From: Cryptomeria japonica
Lineage: Eukaryota; Streptophyta; Pinopsida; Cupressales; Cupressaceae
Assembly (NCBI RefSeq): GCF_030272615.1
Contig: NC_081406.1
Coordinates: forward strand, 111,321,783 to 111,385,782
Direction of reading: 5' to 3'
DNA: 64,000 nt
Under the pieces are notes generated by a model that searched no databases, was not told where the DNA came from, and worked only from the letters and a program-made list of their open reading frames with translations. Below, in pieces: positions 45,786 to 54,542 of the stretch (position 1 is its first letter; each line of letters starts with the position of its first letter). A program made the translations under genes and the position numbers.

Positions 45786-46958
45786 TGTTGGAATAATGAT
45801 ATATTTATCATTAGTGAATAACACTTAGCGAAAACACTTATTCGATTTTGAATGCTTACCGAGCTCATCACTCAGTCCACAGCCTATACCGAGCATTTGG
45901 TAAAGCTTACTGATTAAACAGTTCATACCGAGCAGTAAGACTATTACCGAGCATATGAGACAAACAGCAGTAACCGAGAAGTCAGTTCTTACTGAGTTAC
46001 CAGTGGTTACCGAGTGACACTATATCTACCGAGTCACCACAGCTACCGAGTTCCAAGCTACACTTCGGGACTAGTATGGACCGAGCTTCTACTCTTACCG
46101 AGAGCATGACGATGCTGAGTACTGTAGTGGACGCCGTGTATCAGAAGATCACCGAGCCAGCTTGAGGAACCGAGTATCTACCGACTCAGTAATATTTTGT
46201 TCACCTATGTAAGGCCGACTTAAGAATGAGTTTATGTTATTAATTTGTATGAGGCCGACTTTATGAAATGTAAATGTAATTATGGACGGTATATATATGT
46301 GATGTATTATACCATCTGTAATCCGTAATGTGAAAAATGTATGTAAGATGTATGAATATGCGAAATTAGAAAGAGCAGAGCAGAAACTGCATTAAGGCAG
46401 CAGACCAGAACATTTTCACAGAGTCAGTAAAGGAGCAGAATCGACATATCTATCTCAGAAGGAGATCAATACTCAAAGGATCTTATCAGCAATAAAGTTG
46501 TAAGTCAAGATCTACTGTTTCATCCTAATAGTTGAATCAGTTTGTAAATCCTTTTACCGGGTAGACTTAACAGTCTTTTGTAAATCTCTTAACCGAGTGC
46601 ATACTTCATTGTATGTTTGTAAATCCTCTAACAAGGTGGACCTAGCAGTCCAAATTTGCTTCTAACAGGGCAGATCATCAGAAGTGATCATTGTAAGCCT
46701 TAACTGGCCAACTTTTACTGCAGTACCAAAGTTTTGTGGGTACCATCCCCACCCCAGTTTTACTTTCTATTTGGAAGGTTTCTGGGTCATCAAATCTTTG
46801 TGTTAAGTGTTATGAATGATTATACTTTCATGCATACAGTAGATTAAATGAATGAATGGTTTAATATATACAAGTGCAGAAATGAATTAAAAGTTTTAAG
46901 TGTTACTGATTCACCCCTCCCCTCTCAGTAACTTGGTTAGTCCTGAATATTTTCAACA
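45786..46958 (+). repeat. 3' LTR of element C
   Basis: 1173 bp, same ends as the 5' LTR, followed by the GATAA duplication and then by the rest of the D LTR. Confidence 0.96.
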
Positions 46959-46963
46959 GATAA

Positions 46964-47202
46964 TAGATTGTTAGCATGCAGTTTAGTGTCCACCACAATC
47001 AAAGATATGCATTTAATAGTTTAGTCATGCAAGAATATGATGGCTTCTAGAATCTTCTAAACTCCCTTATAAAACATGCAAATGTAAATCAATTAAAGAG
47101 CAATCAATAAAATATGGTTTGGTGTTGTAGCACATAATTTGTTGTGTAAATGTATGTGTGTATTTTTTGTGTGTAAAATTTATGGTCCACTCACCTCCAT
47201 CA
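46964..47202 (+). repeat. 5' LTR of element D, right part
   Basis: Continues the D LTR after element C, ending CACCTCCATCA. Directly followed by a primer-binding site (TGGTATCAGAGC, 47206-47217). Confidence 0.88.
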
Positions 47203-47205
47203 AAG

Positions 47206-47217
47206 TGGTATCAGAGC
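47206..47217 (+). promoter_or_regulatory. Primer-binding site of element D
   Basis: TGGTATCAGAGC, three bases after the D LTR. The same tRNA primer as the other LTR elements here. Confidence 0.88.
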
Positions 47218-47829
47218 CAGGAGACTAGAGAAAAGCAAAATTCAGAAAGGAGAAAAGCAGAATTCATAAAGGAGATTATTCAGCTGTAGCTAGTTGAAAG
47301 AAGAGATTTTGGGTAAGAACTAGATTTGTTAAAAGAGTTTGTAGAATCATGTGGCGGTGCATAGCAGGTTCAAAGAGCAGTTGTTTGTAAATATTGTTGC
47401 CATCATTATTTTAGGAGATCAAGACAAAACATCAATAGATTTGAAGCATTCAAGGTGTTGTTTAAATAGAGGTAATGGTTTTAATATGAGCAATTTCTTG
47501 GAGAGTTTATGAAGGGTTTTGTTGTTGTTCCTATTATTAAAAAAAAATGATATTCATGGCAAATCTATGTTGCCCTAGCTAAAGTTTGGTATATTTTGTT
47601 GAAATTTTTAGATTACAAATATTGTGTTTAAAGAAAAAGAATGTTGTGAGATTGCATGTGTCAAGAAGTTGGAAAGTTATGATTTGTGAAGTTTGAAAAA
47701 ACATTTCTATTGAGGAGAAGGCATGCAAAGTTGTTGATTCATAATCAGGTGAGTTTATTTTCCGAGGTAGATCTTTTAAATGGAAAATTAATGAATGTGA
47801 AAAAAGAAAATAAAATTTGAATTTATAAG
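47218..47829 (+). other. Leader of element D
   Basis: About 600 bp of AT-rich leader with no supported gene. The start of the following reading frame cannot be fixed; ATG candidates near 47790 are closed by stops. Confidence 0.5.
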
Positions 47830-48711
47830 GTAAATTTTTTAAAAGAAGATCTCAAGAAAAATAAGGAAGTTGAAAAGAAAAATAAAGAGTTAGAAGAAAA
47901 GATAAAGTTGTTTGATGTCATTAAAAAAAACAATGAAGAACTAGAACAAAGAATGCAATTTCTTGATGATTTGGAAGAAAAGCTTGAAAGGCTAGAAGAA
48001 ACAAATTGTTTACAAATGAATGAAAGTTCAAAATTGAAAGAGGAAAATAGTTTATAGAAAAATGAGCTATCAAAGTTCAAAGAAGAGAATGAATGTTTAA
48101 AGACAAATCCACTGGTTCATGATGTTTCTTATAATACAAAGGATTTAAGTTCGCCATTTGATAAATGTAATTTTGTTGAAGTTCTTTGTAAGAAAGAATG
48201 TGAAGATGAACATTTAAGGTCTAATGATAATGAAAAAGTTACTAGTTGTTTTGATGACAATATTGGTTTAAAAATTATGAAAAGAATGGGTTATAAAGGT
48301 CAAGGATTGGGGAAGGATGAACAAGGTATGAAAAAACCTATTGAGCCGATAATGAGGCCCAAGTATGAAGGTCTTGGGTATGTTGCAGATACAGGTGTTT
48401 GAGGTTCAAGCAAATCAGCATAAAGAATGCAGAGTGTGCAATGTTCTCATTGTAACAGGAAAGGACATACGAAGAATAGATGTTGGGATCTAAATCCATG
48501 TAATATTTGTGGTTTGAGAAACCATTGTGAGAAGACATGTTGGTACAAAGACTCAAAGAATGAATGCGTGAAAATGGATTGTAGATGGAGCTGTGGGACA
48601 AGTTGGCAAACTTTTATAGGTATGATCAAGAGGTTGCTCAAGTTTAAATATTCATGCGTTGATAGTAATCAAGCAAAGTTTTCTAAAGGCATAATTGATG
48701 GGGATAGCTAG
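47830..48711 (+). pseudogene. Element D gag-like protein: coiled coil, G-patch, two knuckles
   Basis: One frame runs through the whole stretch with three stops (TAG near 48055, TGA near 48400, TAA near 48421). In order: a Lys/Glu/Leu-rich coiled coil (about 47840-48110), a linker, a G-patch at about 48260-48390 (GLKIMKRMGYKGQGLG, QGMKKPIEPI, EGLGY), and two zinc knuckles, CSHCNRKGHTKNRC and CNICGLRNHCEKTC, followed by a Trp/Cys-rich tail. G-patch plus knuckles suggests RNA binding. In the second copy (49829 onward) the TGA codon is TCA, so that stop arose in this copy. No pol is present. Confidence 0.82.
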
Positions 48712-49121
48712 CCCTTCAAATAGTAGGGGTAGGTGGTGGGGATATAGATAGTTCCAAGGATTCTAGTTGATTGGGCATGATTGGGAAAAGTCGTCGTTAT
48801 CCAGCTACACACCCCAATAATCGGCTATCTACTTTCCGGTATGAAATTTTCTACTCGTGTGGATCAGCCGGAGAGGGGAGATAGTGAGCTGATGGTTTAG
48901 AATGAAGGTTTTGTTGGGGCCTCTATCTATATAGTTGCTCTTGCTCTAGCAGGAATAACTTCTTCGGTATGCCTAGACTCATAAGGTAGGGGCATGACTC
49001 ACTATATATCCATCCAGTCTTTCAGAATCGGGCTTCCCCATCGATTAGTAGGGGCCCCCGAATAGCTCTACAATAACAACAACAACTATCTATATGGGGG
49101 GGGTGGGGGGTTCTTTCTCAC
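48699..49121. other. About 420-bp foreign insertion in element D
   Basis: The second D interior (50110-50170) reads straight from the AAAGCATAATCGA stretch into TTTCAAGTCAAAGG, whereas this copy has about 420 bp in between. The inserted DNA is clearly richer in G and C than its surroundings and has blocks such as GTAGGGGCCCCCGAATAG, GGGGAAGCCC-type (reverse) words and a run of G near 49096. Its texture resembles plant organelle DNA, especially mitochondrial intergenic sequence, but I cannot confirm a match. No target-site duplication or terminal repeat is evident. Confidence 0.6.
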
Positions 49122-49444
49122 CTTTCAAGTCAAAGGAAAGGAATGTCTAGCAAGACAGAATGTGAAGTTGGAGAAAGATCAAGATGGGTATTTTGATGAT
49201 TTGAAAATCAAGATATTGAGAGACTCCGCAGCAGTAGGAGAAGCCAAATGTATGGCTCTATTATTAAGAAATGGTTATTAAGATCAGAAGATCTAGAGTT
49301 GGTTTGAATCTATTTGAGGAAGTTCGCAGACTTCGTTAGAGACAGGTGAAAAGAATGAGACATAAGAAGACAACAGTCAAAGAAGAAGACAATAGTTAAG
49401 GAATTATACATGTAGTGGCATTTGCGATCGAAATTAAGGGGGAG
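49122..49444 (+). other. 3' interior of element D (copy 1) with polypurine tract
   Basis: Non-coding by my reading, closely matched by 50161-50461. Ends in AATTAAGGGGGAG directly before the LTR at 49445; this is the likely plus-strand primer site. Confidence 0.7.
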
Positions 49445-49828
49445 TGTTGGCATGTAATTTCTCCCTGCCTCAAACTTCATAGTCAGCATTTGGTTCTACC
49501 ATGCACAATCGCGTAATTCCCATTTTGTCACAATTTTCTATCCACGCATGTAGGGATAGTTAGTCCAGCTCTAGTTCCACCGTTAAACTCCACACCACCA
49601 TCGTGAGTTGTAGTCTCACTGTCATTTAACTAGATTTTATCATCATTCAACATTATCATGCATTGTTAATTGTAATCCTCTAAATTCCAAATAATGCAGA
49701 GGACATGCATAAGATAATAGATAGTTAGCATGCATGCTAGAACAGTTGGTTTAGTGTCCACCACCATCAAAAGGTATGCATTTAATAGTTTAGTCATGCA
49801 AGACTATGATGGCTTCCAGAATCTTCTA
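49445..49828 (+). repeat. Middle, right-truncated LTR copy of element D
   Basis: TGTTGGCATGTAATTTC start, matching the other two copies until GAATCTTCTAAA, where it jumps straight into interior sequence (GGTCTCGGGTA, equivalent to about 48369). The right part of the LTR and the first 1.1 kb of the second interior are deleted. Confidence 0.85.
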
Positions 49829-50461
49829 AAGGTCTCGGGTAAGTTGCAGATACAGGTGTTTCAGGTTCAAGAAAATCAGCATAAAGAATGCAAAGTGTGC
49901 AGTGTTCTCATTGTAACAAGAAAGGACATATGAAGAATAGATGTTGGGATCTAAATCCGTGTAATATTTTTGGTTTGAGAAACCATTGTGAGAAGACATG
50001 TTGTTACAAAGACTTAAATAATGAAAGCATGAAAATGGATTGTGAATGGAGTTGTGGGACAAATTGGCAAACTCTTATAGGCATGATCAAGAAGTTGTTC
50101 AACTTTTAAATATTCATATGTTGATAGCAATAAAGAAAAGTTTTCTAAAAGCATAATCGACATTTCAAGTCAAAGGAAAGGAAGTCTAACAAGACAGAAT
50201 GTGAAGTTGGAGAAAGACCAAGATGGGTATTTTGATGATTTGAAAATCAAGATATTGAGAGACTTCACAGCAGTGGGAGAAGCTGAATGTATGGCACTAT
50301 TATTAATAATTGGTTATTAAGATCAGCAAATCTATAGTTGGTTTGAAGCTATCAAGTAGGAGAAGATTCGACAAAAGTTTGAAGACAAAGAATGAGATAG
50401 AAGAAGACAACCGTCAAGGAATTGTACATGCAGTAAAATTTGCGGTCGAAATTAGGGGGAG
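49829..50461 (+). pseudogene. Second, partial interior of element D
   Basis: Matches 48369-49444 without the 420-bp insertion. It codes for the G-patch end and two knuckles, CSHCNKKGHMKNRC and a damaged second one (CNIFG, Cys to Phe), up to the stop at about 50107, then the non-coding 3' interior and AATTAGGGGGAG before the last LTR. It lacks the coiled coil, so no complete protein can be made. Confidence 0.8.
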
Positions 50462-51014
50462 TGTTGGCATGTAATTTCTCGCTACCGCAAACTTCATCAT
50501 TAGCTTTCGGTTGTACCATGTAGCCATCGTGTAACTCCTAGTTTATCACAATTTTCTATCCACGCATGCAGGGATAGTTAGTCCAGCTTTAGTTCCACCG
50601 TTAAACTCCACACCACCACCGTGAGTTGCAGCCTCACTGTCATCCAACTAAATGTTATCATCATTCAACATTGTCAAGCATTGTCAATTGTAATCCTCTG
50701 AATTCCAAATAATGCGGAGGACATGTATAAGATAATAGATAGTTAGCATGCATGCTAGAACAATTAGTTTAGTGTCCACCGTCGTCAAAGGTATGCATTT
50801 AATGGTTTAGTCATGCAAGACTACGATGGCTTCTAGAATCTTCTAAACTCCCTTATAAATCATGCAAATGTAAATCAATTAAAGAGCAATCAATACAATA
50901 TGGTTTGGTGTTGTAGGACATAATTTGGTGTGTAAATGTTTGTGTATTTTCTATGTTAATTTTATGTGTTTGAATTATTTTTGTGTAAAATTTCTGCGTC
51001 ACCCACCTCCATCA
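50462..51014 (+). repeat. 3' LTR of element D
   Basis: Full-length copy (553 bp), ending CACCTCCATCA and followed by ATGTT (51015-51019), the match to 36008-36012. Confidence 0.9.
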
Positions 51015-51019
51015 ATGTT

Positions 51020-51201
51020 GCGAATGAATCTAATTGATCATACTCGATGGCTGACTTGAATGCAAAGAGAGCATGCTCATCGGTAGACTTGCTTGTGTGG
51101 GGATGTAAAGAATGGGAGGACTCAATATCGCAGGAAATAATAATAGCATGGACAATTATACTGAATAAAAATGGAGGTGTCATTGCGCAGCTCAAGATCA
51201 C
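51020..51201 (-). pseudogene. LRR receptor kinase 1, first piece (signal peptide, LRR N-cap)
   Basis: Minus strand, start ATG at 51201. The hydrophobic segment after MTPP (FLFSIIVHAIIIS) looks like a signal peptide. It is followed by TDEHALFAFKSAI, the usual start of the LRR N-terminal cap in subfamily XII receptor kinases, and DQLDSFA, where D interrupts it. Removing D and one ATGTT copy joins it to TWTSNVSF at 36012. The start matches that of LRR pseudogene 2 (55557), which supports this ATG. The two genes also share upstream words (GCAGCTCAA, CAACGCTACTT, ACTTTGGTACA). Confidence 0.88.
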
Positions 51202-52550
51202 ACAACGCTACTTTGGTACAATCATAATACAGTTCGATACGGTGTCAATTTATAGAGATTTCCATTTGGTATCAATTTGGTTTATATACTTTGGATGTTA
51301 CTTTTGTTGTATGTATTTAGTCTTTTGTTTATAATGCATCTTTGACAATTTCAGTTTACCTGCTCCAGCGACACGTTGACAATGCAAAAAATATTATTTG
51401 TGAGGAAAAAAGAGACATTAACTTACAATCATCAACGAACAAAAACAACAACATCTTCTCTTTTTATTATATTTATATTTAATTTTAAGAACATTTTATT
51501 ATATCATAATAATAATAAATAAATCTAATACAAGTAGATTAGTATTTTTATATTTATTATTTTAAAGTAAAATGGATTTGAAATAGGGTATGATCAACAA
51601 TTTTTGAAAACATTTAATAAGCTAAATAAGTAGTTATTCTTGAGTGTTTCCGGATTAGATTGTGTATGAGTTTTTTGCACAACATTTTGGATCATGAAAC
51701 GTTGATGCAAAAAACTCATACACAATCTCATTCGGAAACACACGAGATTAATATCTCATGGACTGTGGAAAATTGGTGTCTGTTAAATAAGCAGTGTAAT
51801 TCTTATATTGGTCTAGTGTGATGATTTAAATGTGGTGTTTTTGTTCTTGTCAGCAAGGTTCAAACTCCATTGCATTGTTATTGTTGAGTGTTTATATTGG
51901 AAAATTTCTCAATTTGTGATCTCATTGATTCATAGCTTCAAACCAAAAGCAATTACCCTTCTCTAAAACAAGAGACACAAGGCGCCAAGATTTGATAAGA
52001 TGTTTTTGATTAGTGTAAAGATTTGGTGAGAGAAAGATTTTGTTTTAGTAATTTATTTAGAGAATCAAACTTGAAGCATTAAAGTAATTAATACATATAA
52101 AGCTTAGAATTAGAACAAAGATTTGGCTAAAAATAGTTTGCCCCCTTCAAATTTAATCTTTCAATATCTTTGCAAAGAAAAGGCTTTACAAAGAGTTTGC
52201 ACATTTTGTAAAATTTCCCTAACTAGAAGGAGTGAGGACTTGTTTGCATAGCTCGTGTCATTAAAGGTTTAATAATGTGTTGCAAATATGTGCATAATTT
52301 GACATTTTAGTTTTCCAATTCCTTTAATATTTTTTCTATCTTTGTCAGGTCCTTCTTTACTTTTTACACTTCTAATGAATATTGCACATTTAAAATTTTT
52401 CCAACTATATTTAGCTCTGTAGAAAATATGTCACCTTTGTGGCATAGAGTAGTCGATTGAAGACAACATTTACCATTGTCTACAATATATGAGCACAAGA
52501 AATTGTTAGTGAATTGAGTTACTGAATAGTAATACTCAGAATTGGAGATA
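51202..52550. other. Intergenic, AT-rich; contains a foldback
   Basis: The first 100 bp are upstream sequence shared with the second LRR gene. Apart from the foldback at 51645-51740 I see no gene. The part near 52130-52250 weakly recalls the end of a copia pol frame on the plus strand but is too degraded to claim. Confidence 0.5.
51645..51740. repeat. 35-bp inverted repeat with 26-base loop
   Basis: Left arm 51645-51679 and right arm 51706-51740 pair over 35 positions with two or three mismatches. The arms contain ATTGTGTATGAGTTTTTT and its complement. Transcribed RNA would form a long hairpin; the small loop makes it look like a foldback element or a young small-RNA precursor. Confidence 0.85.
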
Positions 52551-53089
52551 TCATGTGGAATTAAGTTTCATACCAGTCATTCGCTCTAGGTATACAGACT
52601 TTGAATCTATGTCTGGTACATTTTCTAGAGCTGCAAATGGGAAGTAAGGTGCAGCAATAGAATTTTCCAAACATTTACCAATAATTTGATCTACATAATT
52701 CTTAGCTTTGCCTTCAATGATGTCAACAATATTTGGCAGTGGTAAGTATTTGTGGACGATTTGATCCAACAAGCCAGTAGTTGGATAAGCATTTATTGTA
52801 GATGCCTTTTCCACTGTTGGGTTAGATGCATTTGATAGAAACAAGTATCAGTTGACAAAATGCAAACACCCTTCTCATTCCTTTTAGTGATGTTGTCAAT
52901 GTCAATGGTACTGTGCACAATGGATTTAGGCTATGGGACTGGAATTCCATGAATATGTTCACTAGGCATCGGGTGAACAACATGGTTTATATGAGAAGGA
53001 CGGTCAAGATGTGGAATGAGACTTTGACTTGTGCAAGTATTGCAGTTTCCTTGTGCCTTGTAACTAGATTCTTTGAGCAAACATGACAT
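52551..53089 (-). pseudogene. Unrecognised minus-strand gene fragment
   Basis: Two linked readings on the minus strand. From ATG 53089 (MSCLLKESSYKAQG) about 90 codons are open except for one TAG (after GIPVP). Then in another frame from 52844 to 52551 there is a segment with protein-like composition (YPTTGLLDQIVHKYLPLPN, then YVDQIIGKCLENS, then KSVYLERMTGMK). The end is followed by GTATGA, a possible splice donor inside TGGTATGA near 52570, so this may be one exon of a larger gene. I do not recognise the family. The composition is unlike that of the transposons around it. Confidence 0.4.
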
Positions 53090-54289
53090 AGGACTTTTTT
53101 TTTAAGCAATCTCTCCATATTTTTTTTTGCTTTCTAGAACCCCTTTACACAATTCCATTACGCCATGTTAGAGAGACTTTTGTTGTACCATTGATGTCAA
53201 CTGTACAATGGCTCATGCAAAGAAATAATAGAATAGTACTACATTGCAAGTCAATAATGTACATCTATATATCTTTCTAACATCCATCTAAAATCATGTA
53301 TACATACTTTTGCTATAAAAGTAAATAAATAAGAGAAACAACACCTACTATTTATTTTAAGTTTTTAGAAAATATTTATTTTATCTTTTAATATTTTATT
53401 TAATTTTAAATAGTAAATATACATACAAATAAGTAAATAAAAGAATTATTTTATTTTCTTAAAATTTCTTTTATTCTATACATTATTTATTTTATCTTTT
53501 ATTTGAATAACTATTTTATTTATCTTAAGTATACAAACACATTTACTTATTATTTTATGTATTTTTTAAAGATTTATTTTACTTAATATTTTGGTTTCAT
53601 CTTAAATTTTGGTGTAGACTAATTTTATGCAAATTTTTGCACATATATTTACAATTTATCATACAATGGTTCTTTGTGAGGAACTAAATTTTGATTCTAT
53701 GTTTAAAGTATTTGATTGTAAAGTACCATTTCAAAGTTGAATTGCATTTTTAAATAGAGTCTTAAAGGGATATGAGCTTTACTATAAAGCAAATCCACAC
53801 ATATAAGTTGTTTAACACAATTGAATTATTTATCATAATTAGTAAGCATAGTAGCAATCAATGTTATCAACAACTTTAATTATTGTACATGTAGAACATC
53901 CACCCACCCAATTTTACAAGCACTCAAGAACTTCAACTATTATATTTGAAAAATACACATTCACCTAATTTGAAAAGTTCATTTTTTAACAAATATAATA
54001 TTTGTTGTCTTCTTTCAAATCAAAATTTTTAATTTGTTGCCTTCTTTCAAATCAACACTAAGTGAATATTGAAAAGAAAAAGAGGAACACGGAAAGAATA
54101 GAAGACAGCAAATTTGGAGCACTAAGAAATTTGTTTACATTAAATTCATAAACAATTACATCATAAATTCTACATATACTGTAGCATACGGTTATCATGG
54201 TGATAGCCAATAACTACCTACTTGCCAATGTACATAAAAACATACATTTTTAGAGCTCTGCTGCATATTATTGATCTGATATACTATCA
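53090..54289. other. Intergenic, very AT-rich
   Basis: No gene seen. 53330-53580 is dominated by ATTTTATTTATTTT-type words. This could act as a scaffold-attachment-like region, but nothing specific can be supported. Confidence 0.55.
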
Positions 54290-54530
54290 TACAGTACTGG
54301 AATCTCTATAGAGATGCTGAACCATAAAATTCTGGGTTGAAAATTCTCTGAAAGAGGACTTGAGTCATGCAAACACAAACCACTACAAAGTATTCCAAGT
54401 ATTGAAAGGTGCTAGAATATAGTTTTTCAATCACTAAGCACTGGAATATGTACAAGGATGCTGAAAAATAAAATCTTGGATTAAAATTTACCTGGGAGAA
54501 GATTTGATCCATGACCATTTTTTCCATTTC
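54290..54530 (-). repeat. Direct duplication in the 3' flank of LRR pseudogene 2
   Basis: Two copies of about 75 bp (near 54303-54375 and 54445-54520) share GATGCTGAA, a TAAAATTCTGGGTT/TAAAATCTTGGATT word and a (T)GA(C)CATG end. They lie just past the stop codon, in the presumed 3' untranslated region. Confidence 0.55.
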
Positions 54531-54542
54531 TGATTTTTCTGT

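Larger units (their letters stand above)
39398..46958 (+). mobile_element. Non-autonomous LTR retrotransposon C (intact gag + ORF2, no pol)
   Basis: The best-preserved element in the window: 7561 bp, two LTRs of 1173 bp with 17 differences (98.5% identity, all transitions by my reading), perfect duplication GATAA, primer-binding site and polypurine tract. Both ORFs are open from end to end (387 and 1106 codons). The 404-bp spacer and the 262-bp 3' region leave no room for pol. It must rely on another element's RT and integrase to move. It is the type copy for the A/B/C family. Confidence 0.96.
39137..51014 (+). mobile_element. LTR element D, gag-like only, rearranged
   Basis: The TSD is ATGTT. 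The right copy is 51015-51019. The left copy is 36008-36012, separated from the LTR because E inserted across the first bases of D. There are three LTR copies: 39137-39397 continued at 46964-47202 (split by C), a partial copy at 49445-49828, and 50462-51014. The interior codes for a coiled coil, a G-patch and two zinc knuckles, with no pol. The third LTR and second partial interior indicate recombination between two adjacent copies plus a deletion. D is a gag-only non-autonomous element of the kind sometimes called TR-GAG. Confidence 0.85.

Noticed and set aside
29941-47217. TGGTATCAGAGC sites considered as parts of tRNA genes
   Set aside because: They are 12-base primer-binding sites next to LTRs; no cloverleaf can be formed around them. 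No tRNA or rRNA gene was found in the window.
52130-52500. Possible degraded copia pol end (plus strand near 52180)
   Set aside because: A short LCKAFSLQRY-like reading resembles the end of copia RNase H, but no other motif, LTR or frame supports it.
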